A program made the position numbers and the translations under genes. A stretch of DNA of 64,000 bases from Clusia tigrina (lineage: Eukaryota; Arthropoda; Insecta; Diptera; Clusiidae), in assembly GCA_920105625.2 (NCBI GenBank), contig OV050030.1, forward strand, positions 93,564,652 through 93,628,651, in the 5' to 3' direction. Shown one piece after another: positions 11,478 through 22,287 of this stretch (position 1 is the stretch's first letter; each line of letters begins with the position of its first letter). The notes under the pieces are model-generated. The model did not search any database and was not told the origin of the DNA. It saw only the letters and a list, made by a program, of their open reading frames with translations.

Positions 11478-11745
11478 TAAATTACGGTTATGTGATTTAT
11501 TTTATATTTGGGGGAAAAATAAAAATGTAGAAAACTAAAACAGCACTACTTATCTTTGGTCCAAGTGCCTTGGTAACAATTTTTTATTTCCAAGTAAAAA
11601 TTTTATAGAATCCCTCTCTCTCTCACTCTGCTCAGCTGAGCGCACTGCACACCTACACACCAAGTTCACAATTTCCAGCGCTCTCTCAATTTTCGGATAA
11701 GCCGATTGAGAGGCGGGAAATTGCAAAAACTGCCTCTCAATCGGA
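11478..11745 (+). repeat. Direct repeat A flanking LINE 3 (left)
   Basis: About 265 bases, from GGTTATGTGATTTATTTT to GCAAAAACTGCCT, match 15084-15303 in the same orientation with scattered substitutions and small indels. It includes a CT-rich run, CTCAGCTGAGCGCACTGCACACC, and a hairpin-prone end: CCGATTGAGAGGC and GCCTCTCAATCGG form perfect 13-base inverted arms. The two copies sit at the two ends of LINE 3. Confidence 0.82.
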
Positions 11746-12016
11746 AAAAATTGTTTTTAAAAATTTTTTTTTTCTTTAGGTGGAAAGCATCAGGCCGAGG
11801 TGTAGGACTCTAATCCAACTAAAACCACCTTTGCTCCAATCCCGTGGGTCCCCGTGGTACATTCAGTTAAGGTATTCCTTCACGGGGCAGGCTGAGAGTT
11901 TTCCTCACTCTCGTATCTTGGTCATTCTAACTGCTTTAGCTCGCTAAACCTCTAATGCTTTGCTCGTCGTATCTTTCTTGCTTCATGACACCGACCACTA
12001 CACCGACCACTGTATC

Positions 12017-12262
12017 CTAGGCCTCCTGTGACCCAAGCATGTACCGAAGAGCACCAGCTGGGGTTACTTTCCCTCTCATATAACGCTCAAGCAGGCGGTT
12101 TGCACCCGTAAATCTGTCGCATTCCATCAATACATGTTCTGCATTCTCATAGCTGCCAACACAGTACAGGTAGTTTGGGTCGTCCACATGTGCAGATACT
12201 TTCGAAATCATCCGTGTCCCGATATGAATTGCGTTAGGTGGTAATTAACTTCACCGTGTCAT
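12017..12262 (-). pseudogene. LINE 3 ORF2 C-terminal finger
   Basis: On the minus strand from 12262, HGEVNYHLTQFISGHG is followed, after a frameshift, by YCVGSYENAEHVLMECDRF. This is the Cys/His finger that closes R1-clade ORF2; LINE 4 and LINE 5 carry the same block with a better preserved CPxC. The frame ends with LRYMLGSQEA at 12017. It is separated from the RT body by the gag fragment. Confidence 0.7.
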
Positions 12263-12700
12263 CGGGCGATGCATACTTGTATGTTTGGGATCAGCTCATG
12301 AGTTCACCGTTGTTTCTATACCAGAGCAGAGCACGCTCCTTTAGGAGTTCTGGCATAGTTCGAGGCAGCATGTGCTTGTTTAGTCCATAGTCTTCCGATA
12401 ATTCTTCTACTCGCTCTATGAAAGCTATCGGGTCATGCCCTCCATCATATTTCAAGGACCATTTCCTAACGTGGTCGATGACTGCCGAGTAGATGGCAAC
12501 CCCGCTTCGCGAGACTTCGGGGACTACTGTCTGGAACGCGGTATCATATACAGCTGGAACATTACCGGCTGCCCATAGCGTAGCTGTCTTCGTGGCTGTC
12601 GATGCTCCGGGGCTTATAGGTCGCTCTGCGCTGGGGCTAGCTCTCAAGTGTGAACTGGGTCCAGGCGACAAACTCCTCGTGAGTCGGGCTCTGCCAGCCG
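12262..12700 (-). pseudogene. Retrotransposon gag fragment inside LINE 3
   Basis: Part of the open frame 13241-12291 is not LINE. From about 12700 it becomes Ser/Pro-rich (SLSPGPSSHLRASPSAERP), then reads VRKWSLKYDGGHDPIAFIE, EDYGL and ERALLWYRNNGELMS. This is the usual layout of the retrotransposon gag domain (W..KYDG....FIERVEEL....ALLWYRNN) of Ty3/gypsy-type elements. LINE finger sequence resumes at about 12262. I could not find a clean duplication at the edges, so template switching or an insertion followed by deletion are both possible. Confidence 0.65.
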
Positions 12701-15083
12701 AACTTTCTTTGTCTTGGCTATTCAAGTTTCGAATGGCCGCGGCTTCTTTTACGGCGAGATCTATTGGCTTCCGTCCCCCGATGACGCTGATTGCATTAGT
12801 GGATATGGTCCTAAATGCACAGCACACTCTCATTGTTTTTAGCCTATACGCCGTTGTGACACCTCTCATATATGCTTTGCAGCTTGTTGCTGGATCCCAT
12901 ATGGGTGCTGTGTACATTAAAATGGCTGGTACCTTCCTTACATGCTGCCTTGGTCCTCCAGAGTTTGGCATTAAACTAGGTAAGGATTCACCTGTTCTGA
13001 TATCTTTATCACTTGCAGATATCAGGTGATCCTTGAAATTGAGCCGATGATCTAGAAGGACTCCCATGTATTTTATATATGGGCGTGCCGTGATCATATG
13101 TCCTCCTACCCTTATTTCTAGGCTCTCAATCTTTTTGCGGCTACTCATTAGTACTGCCTCCGTTTTGTGTTCGGCTAGTTGTAATCCAGCCATCTGCAAC
13201 CACATCTTAGCTCTTTCGATGGTTTCATTACATGTCCACAAGTTTCTTGGCTACTACTACTATGGCTATGTCGTCCGCATACCCTATAATATCGACCCCT
13301 TTTGGTCGCTCAATTTCCAGAATACCATCGTACATGAAGTTCCAGAGAAGTGGCCCTAGCACCGATTCTTGTGGAACTCCTCTTGTGATGTTGTACTCTT
13401 TTGGACCTTCGTCTGTGTCGTATAGCAATATTCTATCCTTGAAATAGCTTTCCATGACTCTTAGTAGGTATCCCGGGACATGTAAGGTGCGTAGAGCACT
13501 TAGGATCCGATACCAATTGGCAGAGTTAAAAGCATTTTTTTCATGTCTAATGTAACTACCGCGCAATATTGTTTGTCGCCTTCCATCCACCATTTTGCAG
13601 CCATGGCTTTCCGCGCTATGTCGGTTACAGATACAATTGCATCCACCGTGGATCGCTTCTTCCTGAATCCATACTGCCGTTTAGAGAAATCCGGGGTTAC
13701 TTCAGTATAGCATTCAAGTCTAGTGCAGACTATCCTTTCCAGGACCTTTCCTGCTGCGTTTAGCATGCACAAGGGCCGATACGATGCTGGTTCTTCTAAA
13801 GGTTTATCGCCTTTTGGTAGGATTACAATTCGCTGGCGATTCCATCTTTGGGGAAATGTCCTTCCCTCAGACACTGCGTGTAAAATTGCTAAATATATTT
13901 GGATTTCTTTTTATGGCAGTTTTAATTAACATATTTGGTATCCCATTCAGACTTGGAGCCCTGTTCCTTTTCATTTTATCAGCGGCTCCGAGAACCTCTT
14001 CTGTTGTGACCGGCGGGATCGGATCTTCAGCGTGGCTTACTTCCCATTCATGCTTTATTTCGGCATTCTGTGGAAATAGACCTGTCAACACAATTCTGTA
14101 CGCGCCGCCCCAGGGATTATTTTGTACTTCTTCTCTGAGGGTGGTGAAAACCTCACTCTTACTTTTTCTTTTTCCTGTCTTCCTTAAATTCTGCTTGGGT
14201 CTGTTCGTAGTTTTCAGAACCTCTAACCCTTTGGTAACGTCTGCGACATCTGTGGCATTCTTACGCAGGGAGGCAATGGTTTCCACCAATACATTTGTGT
14301 TCTCCCATTTCCGCTTCCTTTGCTAGGCATGGCGGCATTACATGCATTAGTAAGGTGGTCCATAAGTCTCCTGGTCCTCAGTTCTACACTACCATGTGTT
14401 TCTTCCATGTTGTCAAGCATGTACTCCACCATTTCGCAGTCCATCTCATTTGTCTTCCAGCCATTTTCTTGTACCTTACATTCGGTCTTACGTATTTGAA
14501 GGAGTTTTGGTGACAGTATTTCAAATATGAGTGCTTGGTATTCACTATTCGTATATACAGATGATACTTCCCACTCTATCTGTCTCGAGATCGCTCTACT
14601 TGCAAAGGTGACATTATTTGACCCCGATCCGCCGTTATTAAACGTGTGTGTTGTACAACGATTTAAGTTAACTATATTGATTAACAAAGAGTTCCAATAA
14701 TGCGGTACCCCTGAGATTCGTTCTAATGTTGCCCCACTCAACTGCCCATGCATTGAAATCACCCGCAATTATTATGGAGCTCTTCCCTCGAGCATCTGTA
14801 ACCAAGCGGTCAAGCATTTCCTCCATTTCTTCGAAGCGTGCACTTGGTGGGGCGTAGCAGCTATATAAGTGGACCCCCTTTATTTTGGCATATACAAACC
14901 CTTCCTGTTGCCAGTTGGCCTTAAGTTCGAAGGGAATGGTGCCACAGATACAGATGGCTGCTCGCTTTGTTGTATCTTCTGCCCAATTAGAATCATACAT
15001 AAGTGTTTTGTATTGTTGGCTAATTAATCCACTTTCTATTCTAATATAGTCTGCTTCAGCAAATCCTGAGCAGCCTCACAGTG
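12700..15083 (-). pseudogene. LINE 3 ORF2: R1-type endonuclease and reverse transcriptase
   Basis: From 15083 down: HCEAAQDLLKQT, then WAEDTTKRAAI, VHLYSCYAPPSARFEEM and IIIAGDFNAWAVEWGN in 15000-14668, the endonuclease of R1-clade LINEs. RT follows in shifted frames: FTTLREEVQNNPWGGAY and APSLNGIPNMLIK (14289-13867), FPQRWNRQRIVILPKGDKP, SYRPLCMLNAAGK and FRKKRSTVDAI (13874-13500), KNAFNSANW and GVPQESVLGPLLWN (13593-13228), and YADDIAIVVVAK. In the GVPQGS motif G is replaced by E. The thumb (LQLAEHKTEAVLMSSRKK, YMGVLLDHRLNFKDH) runs to about 12700. At least four frameshifts make it a pseudogene. Confidence 0.82.
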
Positions 15084-15303
15084 GTTATGTGATTTATTTT
15101 GTAAAAGTAGGAAACTAAAAACGCACTACTTATCTTAGGTCCAAGCGCGTTGGCAGCACAAAATTTCCAAATAAAATTTGAATAGAGTCTCTCTCTCGCT
15201 CAGCTGAGCACACTGCACACCTACACACCAAGTGCACAATTTCCAGCGCTCTCTCAATTTTCGGATAAGCCAATTGAGAGGTGGGAAATTGCAAAAACTG
15301 CCT
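15084..15303 (+). repeat. Direct repeat B flanking LINE 3 (right)
   Basis: This is the partner of 11478-11745, beginning GGTTATGTGATTTATTTT directly at the truncated 5' end of LINE 3 and ending AAAAACTGCCT. It shares the CTCAGCTGAGC and CTCTCAATTTTCGGATAAGCC landmarks. The second arm of the 13-base hairpin of copy A is absent here. Confidence 0.82.
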
Positions 15304-15477
15304 AACGACGAGAAGGCAAATTTATTAAGTTTAAATAAATAAACTTAAATAATCCTTGGCACAAAACTCGCCGTATCCACAGTGTTCCACCTGCCTAAGC
15401 TTCGCAGTTCACTGGTCTGATACTTTCAGACCAAGCCACTGCTCAGCTGGGCACTATGCAGGTAGAGATCGCAACAT
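15304..15477. other. Spacer, no gene seen
   Basis: AT-rich then mixed sequence between repeat B and the (GT)n stretch. No coding similarity or clear repeat is recognised. Confidence 0.5.
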
Positions 15478-15490
15478 TTTTGTGTGTGTG
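15478..15490. repeat. (GT)n at the 3' end of LINE 4
   Basis: TGTGTGTGTGTG directly precedes the poly(T) (poly(A) on the minus strand) that ends LINE 4. A matching (GT)n lies at the other end of LINE 4 at 17738-17750. Confidence 0.85.
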
Positions 15491-17737
15491 TTTTTTTTTA
15501 TTTAACGAGGAGGAAAACATCTAAAGTCAGAACCCCGTCAGTGCGGCACTCTAACACCGCTAAAACTTCCTCTCGTCATTACGGTGTTTCCCACCGGAGA
15601 CACTGATTAGGTTTTACGTCGGGAGGCCGTAAGAGCATTTCTGCTCACACGACAGTATTAGGTATGTCTATGTGTCAGTTCTATGTACCTCAAGTTCCGC
15701 ACCTGCTTGTCGCTGGCTATTGCGTTCAGCATAACGCGCTCGTTCTGCTTTTCGCAGCTCAATCATAATGGATGCCGCTGCGAACATCCTGCTTCCCACG
15801 AAGTGACCGTATCGCACTTGTGCTCACAGACGTTGGGAGCTCCTCTAAGACAACACCCAGAGTCTCCTGAACGTCCTTGAATAGTTTGCAGTAGAATAAC
15901 ACGTGTTGAGCGTTCTCGTGCATCCCCGGACAGTGCGGGCAGTACGGATCCTCCTCAAACTGCTTAAAGCATCCGTGGTCACTTAGTAGCTGGGTGACAT
16001 AATAGTTTAATTCTCCATGCTTTCTTGTTACCCATGTTGTTATGCATGGGATCAGCCTGAAGGTGCATCTACCTTTGTCCGTTTGCTCCTATCTGCGTTG
16101 CCATTCCGCAATCGTATTGGCTCTTTCCACTGCTTTGTGGTTGGGATATAATTTGATGGCCCCTCACTGTGATTGTTAAAATCTCACTTATCTTTCTGTT
16201 GCTCAGTAGCCTGCCTCTGTTTTTTGAACTGCCAGTTCTAGCTTTGCCCTGCTGACCCATTCACTCACACGCACAATTGCATCGTTGCATCTAGTCTGCA
16301 GCGTAGGGATGTGTTTTGCGACCGCCAACATAGCGATATCGTCTGCGTACCCGATGAGTGTTACATCCGTTGGTAGGTCCAAACGTAGTACGCAATCGTA
16401 CATGACGTTCCAGAGAATAGGGGCTAGTATAGATCCTTGCGGAACGCCACCTGTGATTTCATAGCGTCCATCTCCTGCATCCGTGTCATAGAGTAAAACT
16501 CTGCTCTGGAAGTAGCTACATATCAGCCGTTGTATGTATATTGGAACGCCGAAATTGCGTAACGCATCCAAAAGTAGCGGACAGCTCGCTAAGTTGAACG
16601 CATTTTTTATGTCCAACGTGACCACCGCGCAGTATTTGTTCGTACCGTAACGCCATCGTTCGCCACTCGTTGCTTCTTGGGCTATATCCATTACGGCTTG
16701 GATTGCGTGTACCGTTGAACGTCCCCTTCGGAAACATATTGCCTCTCGGAGAGCCCGCCCTTTTTTCAAGCAGTTCCTGGAGTAGTTCGCAAATAATTCT
16801 TTCCCAAGACTTTGCTTATGGTGTCTAACATACACAATGGCCGATATGCTGACGGTTGGTCTGGTTGTTTCCCCTTGAGCAGTAACACCAGTCGTTGCCG
16901 TTTCCATCTAGCCAGCAACACCCCGTCCCTAATGCAGGGGTTGTACATATTCATAAAAACTTGTGGCCTCGTCTTTATTGCCGATTTTAGAACCAGGTTC
17001 GGGATGCCGTCCAGACCTGGAGCCTTCTTGTCATCGATTTTTCCCAATGCAACAAGTAAATCGCTGGTGGTGACCGCTGGTATATCACCATTTAGGGCCC
17101 GTCACTGTTTGGGCATTCTAGCTACCTGTTGGAGAAATAGGGTGGCTACAATAACGCTAGAGAGGCAACAGTCGGCTGTGGAGGCCTAGGCACCTTTAGC
17201 TTGTTCATGACCACTTTTTATGCTATTCCCCATGAATCCAAATCCGCATTCGCACACAGCGACTTAAAGCACACATTTTTGCTATTGCGGATAGCCACCT
17301 TAAATGCTTTATGGAAATTTCTGTTGCTCGCTCGGAGAGTCTCCCAAGTTGGACGATTTCGTGCCCTCTGTGCCTTCCAGAGGGCCTGGATGCACGCCCT
17401 CCTGGCTGCTGCGATCTCCTCATTCCACCAGTAAACTGGCTTCTTGAAGTGTCGGTTTACAATGCTTGGCATTGCCGCGTCACAGGCTTTGCTGAGCCCG
17501 TTGGTGACACATTCTGTCATGTTCGTGGCAGTATCCGTGTTGATACACTCTTCTCTCCAAACTAGCTCCTACCTCCGCGTCAAAAGACCGTATTTTCCAA
17601 CCATTTGTCTGCGCCTTCTGCGACCGTTTTGTATTCCGTTGTGCTGCGTCGTCCACTTCGATAACTGTCGCTAAGTGGTCGCTCTGCGTGTAGATGCTGC
17701 TGATGGACCATGGTGCGATGCGTGCAACGGTATTATG
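15491..17737 (-). mobile_element. LINE 4: R1-clade non-LTR retrotransposon, 5'-truncated, in a CA/GT repeat
   Basis: A minus-strand LINE of about 2.25 kb related to LINE 3 and LINE 5. The 3' end is a short poly(A) (T-run at 15491) followed by CA repeats; the 5' truncation lies in the endonuclease at 17737 and is again followed by CA repeats. The 3' untranslated region shares a framework with LINE 5 (GAGGAAA, then CTAAAAC, then TACGTCGGGAG on the plus strand). Flanking by CA repeats on both sides suggests insertion into a microsatellite. Confidence 0.83.
15880..17737 (-). pseudogene. LINE 4 ORF2: endonuclease end, reverse transcriptase, finger
   Basis: From 17737 down: the endonuclease end WSISSIYTQSDHLATVIEV, then QKAQTNGWKIRSF and VYWWNEEIAAARRACIQA (17520-17218). 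RT: APGLDGIPNLVLKSAIK, RWKRQRLVLLLKGKQP and SAYRPLCMLDTISK (17047-16766), RRGRSTVHAIQAVMDIA, VVTLDIKNAFNLASC, ITGGVPQGSILAPILWN and IGYADDIAMLAVAKH (16907-16203). The end carries HGELNYYVTQLLSDHGCF and a finger with CPHCPG, then HVLFYC, at about 16010-15900. The LAP spelling replaces the usual LGP. Frameshifts lie near 16770-16800, 17050-17200 and 16200. The 2.25-kb body is otherwise continuous. Confidence 0.82.
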
Positions 17738-17750
17738 CGTGTGTGTGTGT
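17738..17750. repeat. (GT)n between LINE 4 and LINE 5
   Basis: CGTGTGTGTGTGTGT lies between the truncated 5' end of LINE 4 and the poly(T)/3' end of LINE 5. It serves as the 5' flank of LINE 4 and the 3' flank of LINE 5. Confidence 0.85.
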
Positions 17751-17920
17751 TTTTTTTTATCGATGAGGAAAGCTTTAAGCCAATTAGTCAGTGTGGGACA
17801 TATACCCACTAAAACCTCCTCACTGTGGTGGCGGGCAACACTCCCGGGACTACCAATGTGATTACGTCGGGAGCCCGTCATGAGCATTATTGCACAATCG
17901 TCTGTACTTGTAAGTCTAAA

Positions 17921-20900
17921 TCAAGTCCGCTGCTGATTGTCGCTCCGTGGCGAAATTTCTGCTACATTTGCTAACTGCTGCTGACGCTGTAACCACTGTC
18001 GTTCATGCTCCGCCTTGCGTAGCGCCACCATTACTTGTTCAGCAAAGGTCGATACCGCGTTCCATTTAGCGGGTGACTCCAGCATTGCAGCCACTATATT
18101 TGCTGTGGTCGGTGGTCTGCCCAAGGCAGATCCCAGCTCCTCCTCCAGGTCCTGAAGCGTGAGCAGTAAAGCATCACGTGCCTAGCGCTCTCAAATTCGC
18201 CCGTGCATTTTGGACAATAGGGGTCTTCTGTTATTTTGAAGCGGTAGAAATATGGATTGAAGCATCCATGACCGCTGAGTAACTGCGTCATGTAGTAGTT
18301 TAGACTACCATGCTTCCTGTTCACCCATTGGGACACCCTGGGAATGAGCTGGAATGTCCATCGTCCCTTCTCGGACTGCTCCCATCTTTTTTGCCACTCT
18401 TCGGTGCATCGCCGTCGCTCCTCTAGCCTTCGTTCGGCTGTAGGTCTTACGCCCTGTCGGTCGTACAGTCGCTGCAGCTCCAACGCTCGTAAGTCCAGGG
18501 GCATTTTTGCAGCAAGGACGGAAATTGCGTCGTCGGAGACCGTTCGGTAGGCGCAGGTGAGTCTAAGTGCACTTAAACGTTACGTTGCCCAAGCCTCTCT
18601 GAGATGCGTAATTTTTGCTCCTGCCCAGATGGGTGCTACATAGAGCATCACGGAATCCGTTACCGTCGCCAGAAGTTGTCTTCTTCCCTCACGTGGGCCT
18701 CCAATGTTTGGCAGAATCCGCGCAAGGGCGCCTTGAATTTTAGAGCCTTTTTTGCTGACCGCTACCAGGTGCTCCTTAAATGACAGCCTTGCGTCAATGT
18801 TAACTCCAAGATATTTAATGCTTGGTTGCGACATAATACGGTGATTACCGATGTCCACCACCATCTCCTCTCGCTTTTTCCGCGTGCTTATCGGGACAAT
18901 CTCAGTTTTTTGAGCAGCAAATTCCAGGTGCGCTGATTGGAACCAACTACGCACCCTTGCGATTAAATTGTTACACACCAACTGCAAATGCTCAATATGT
19001 TTGGCCACTACTACCAATGCGATATCATCAGCATAACCAAAAATATTAAAATTTTTCCGACATATTCAGCTCCAGAATGCCGTTGTACATGTCGTTCCAT
19101 AGCATGGGCCCAAGTACAGATCCTTGAGGAACCCCGCTGGTTATTTGGTATGCTTTTACGCCCACCTCTGTCTCGTACAGTAGTACCCTGTCGCCGAGGT
19201 AGTTTCCTATTATGCGCCGCAAGTATGTTGGTACGCCAAAAATCTCCAGAACCTGCATTATATGTCCCCAAATCGCAGAATTGAAGGCATTCTTGATTCG
19301 CAGTACATTTTGGCGCCAGCCTGCCATCTAGTGCCTCTCGTCGCATCTCGAGCAATGCCTACTACCGCTCTGATCGAGTCGACTGTAGAGCTCCCTTTCC
19401 GAAAACCGAATTGTCGGTCATAGAGCCCTCCTGGGCGCTCGAATGTCTCATGCAGTCTTTCATAAACGATACGCTCTAGGATCTTTCCCACTGTATTCAG
19501 CACACAAAGTGGACGATAGGAGGATGCCTGGTCCGGTGGCTTTCCGGGCTTTAGCAACAGCACCATCCTCGGCCGTTTCCACGCGTCTGGAAAAATGCCT
19601 TCTCTCAAACAGGTGTCATACAGCTTTGCGAACAGTTCTGGTCTCGCTCTTACCGCTGCCTTGAGGCCACATTTGGGACTCCATCCAAAAAAGACGACTT
19701 GTTGTCGTCGACCCCTGATATACTCGACAATACCTTTTCGATAGTGACCATAGGTCCCCTCTGTACGTCTGGCGTCACAACGGCTCTCGTTTCGCTCTGT
19801 GGGGGGAAGAGCGTTGCCACTATGCGCTGCATCAGCTCTGGGCATTTAGGCTGAGGCGCTCTGGGTCCTTTAACTTTGCGCATGACCGTTTTGTATGCTA
19901 GACTCCACGGGTCTTTTTCCGCACTCTCCTGCAACTCTCTGAAGCACTTGTTTTTGCTCTTTGTTATAGCTGCTTTCAGAGTTCTTCTGCGTACCTTGTA
20001 AACTGCCTGACGTTCCTCAAAATTCGGTGGTGACCGAGATCTTTGCGCCTTACGTCGTGCTTGATGGCAGCTCTTCAGAATCGCAGCAATTTCATCGGTC
20101 CACCAGTAAACGGGAGTCCTTTATGTATTGTTGGACCTTCGCGGGAACGCTGCATTATATGCTTCCTTAAATTACTTAGTGATTTCCCGCAGCCATGGTG
20201 CTTGCAGTTTCGCCTTCAATAGACGCTGACTTCCAGATGACGTCAAACGACTCCGCGTCGAACGCCCCCTTTCGGCAGCCAATTTTTTGCACCTTACGCG
20301 TTTGCTGCTTTGATCTTCGCTCCATGTCTATTAAAATGGAATTGTGATCGCTGCCCGTGTATATATCACTGACCTTCCAGCTAATTCGACTGGCAGTTGT
20401 GTCGTCCGCCAAGGCTAGATCTATGATAGACCTGCCGCTTCCATTGTCGAATGTGTAGTGACCTGGCGCATTCAACAGTACTAATTCAAGTAGCGCGAAG
20501 CATTCATCAACTAAGCGGCCTCTAGCATTTGTGTGGCTACTGCCCCAAGTCCGAAGTCGCCTGCAATAATTATTGGGTGTGTTGCCTTTCGCTTCTTCCA
20601 TTAGCGATGTCATCATTTCGCCGAACTGTGTCAGTGTCCAACTTGGGGGAGCGTAGCAGCTGAAGAGGTAAATGTTCTCCAGTTTCACCCAGGTATAACC
20701 GCTCTCTCTGGTTTCCATCTTGCTCTGAAGGGTGGTCTCCCCAATGGACCAGATGGCTGCTCTGCTTGTTTCATCCGCAGACCAGTTTGGGCAATCCTTC
20801 CTCGCATAAGGCTCAGAAAGTAGTGCCATATCTGCCTTCACTTCATTTTTATAGTGCCTCAGAAGATCATGTGCAGCTTCACAATGATTTAGGTTGAGCT

Positions 20901-20985
20901 GAAGTACTCTTATACCTTCTTCTTTTCCAATGCCTCCTGGTGTCGTGGACATTTTATGCTGCCCACTGGATGCGCCCCCTTGCAC
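17921..20985 (-). pseudogene. LINE 5 ORF2: R1-type endonuclease, reverse transcriptase, finger
   Basis: Endonuclease in 20985-20176: VLQLNLNHCEAAHDLLRHY, MALLSEPYARKD (catalytic E), WSADETSRAAIWSIG, YLFSCYAPPSWT, DNGSGRSIIDLALA and VSDIYTGSDHNSILIDM. The GDFN segment is spoiled by a frameshift near 20560. RT: FPDAWKRPRMVLLLKPGKPP, SSYRPLCVLNTVGKILERI, FGFRKGSSTVDSIRAV (19845-19258), KNAFNSAIW and SGVPQGSVLGPMLWN (19327-19046), then YADDIALVVVAKH across a frameshift near 19040, and the thumb KYLGVNIDARLSFKEH (19017-18580). The tail has HGSLNYYMTQLLSGHGCF and a finger CPKC, then HVMLYC (18504-18094). There is no RNase H, as is common for the R1 clade. At least four frameshifts are present. Confidence 0.83.
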
Positions 20986-21980
20986 AAAGCGGACTTTGCT
21001 TCATTTTGGCAATTCGCAGCCATGTGGCCAGTCTCGCCACACTTTCGGCAGAGTCCAGTTCGATCCGGCTCTTTGCATCCAACTGCCTTGTGCCCGTTGC
21101 CCCAGCACTTATAGCAGCGTTGTGGCGTTACGACTTCTGTTAGTCGACAGCTCGCCCATCCTACCCGCAGATGTTTTAATCCCAGTGCCTTCTTGGCATC
21201 CTCCGCCGGTAGGCTTAAAACGCCATTTGTGCAGGACCATAGCCTTTTAGCAAGTTTTTAATAGCTTCCACGTCTGGGCGCCGTATGTTCACCTGATCTC
21301 ACAGTGCATCGCAGATCTCTTCTTTCGAAGAGATATCCGCGACGAGTCCCTTACACGTAGACTTCAATTTCTTCTGCGATTTCTTCTACACATTTCTCCA
21401 CTCTGCACAAGCGCTGGGTCGAGGCACTGCCGTAGTCTGTGGTTTTCGCCTCGGCACCTGTTTTGTTGTTGGTGATTTGGACCCTAACTCCGTCACCTTC
21501 GTTTTCAGCTTCAGTCACTGTTGCTGCATTAGTTCACGGCTCTTTTTGGCCGCGGGAGCAATTACATCGATGCCTTGCCCCTCCGTCGCTTTGGGACTAT
21601 TGTTGTCCTCCCTCAGACCCTTCGTCGATTGTGAGGAATTTGTCCATGGAGAACTTTGCGTGCATCCGCTGGTCTCCTGTACAGCATTACCTCTACACTG
21701 CCACTGTTTCTCTGCCTTCTGATATAGATCTTGTAGAGTATCTACCAGGGTCCGCATAGGCTGGTGTATAGATCTGCGTGGTGGGTTGCCGCCCATCATT
21801 AATGCCAGCTTTCCAGATTAAACCCCAGTAAAGTAAACGGATCGCCCGTGCTCGCCTTAATTGTAGTTGGCACATACTCCATGCATGGAGGTGACGAGCT
21901 TGAACGCTCTTGACTCGCGTCAGGCACCAACCTCTCCGGTTAACGAACCCTTCTCGAGTTCTTTCCGAATGGATATTCAA
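20960..21980 (-). pseudogene. LINE 5 ORF1 with CCHC zinc knuckles
   Basis: ORF1 of R1-clade LINEs is a gag-like RNA-binding protein. On the minus strand at about 21125-21000 two CCHC knuckles read CYKCWGNGHKAVGC and CRKCGETGHMAANC; a third, usual in the clade, is reduced to SALCKGASSGQH. Upstream pieces are Gln/Ser-rich (21799-21515), and the N-terminal stretch reaches about 21980. Stops and frameshifts lie near 21520, 21300-21370 and 21180. It runs into ORF2 with a short overlap near 20980, the normal arrangement. Confidence 0.7.
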
Positions 21981-22060
21981 GAACTAGTTCCTTATTAAGC
22001 ATACTAATGTCGATCTCCTGATTTTTCGCCCCGAATCGGGTGATCGCTGGACGCTGATGA

Positions 22061-22287
22061 TCCGCCCCTGTGTTTTAAACCTTAGTAGGTACACAAACCC
22101 TTATATTAATAACTACGGCTAATATTCTAAATTATAAATCTGAAATTTTTTCAAATACTGTACGCAATAGTAATTTTTACAAGTACATATGTATGCCAGC
22201 TGTTTTTGCTTTGTTTAATTGTTACAGAAGTACCGAAGTGTATTATTCGTAGCTTCTTTTCACATTTTTAATTAATTATATTTTTAT
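22061..22287. other. Spacer upstream of LINE 5, no gene seen
   Basis: AT-rich sequence with no recognised similarity. It may include the 5' untranslated region of LINE 5 in its first bases. Confidence 0.45.

Larger units (their letters stand above)
11757..15083 (-). mobile_element. LINE 3: R1-clade non-LTR retrotransposon, 5'-truncated
   Basis: A minus-strand LINE with R1-type endonuclease and RT, no RNase H, and a C-terminal Cys/His finger. The 5' end is cut within the endonuclease at HCEAAQDLLKQ (15083), exactly where direct repeat B starts. The 3' untranslated part (about 12010-11757) ends in an A-rich tail (T-rich on plus) next to repeat A. The C-terminal coding region is interrupted by a foreign gag fragment at about 12262-12700. 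Confidence 0.82.
17751..22060 (-). mobile_element. LINE 5: near full-length R1-clade non-LTR retrotransposon
   Basis: A minus-strand LINE of about 4.3 kb. The 3' end is poly(A) (T-run 17751-17758) abutting CA repeats. ORF1 with zinc knuckles and ORF2 are both present; the 5' end lies somewhere near 21980-22080 and I see no clear boundary. It is the most complete R1-clade copy in the window but carries several frameshifts. Confidence 0.8.

Noticed and set aside
12493..13029. A 178-codon plus-strand frame
   Set aside because: Antisense to LINE 3 RT thumb and the gag insert; its hydrophobic character comes from the opposite strand's codon pattern.
13784..14326. A 180-codon plus-strand frame with membrane-like composition
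   Set aside because: Antisense to LINE 3 RT, where minus-strand frames carry recognisable R1 motifs.
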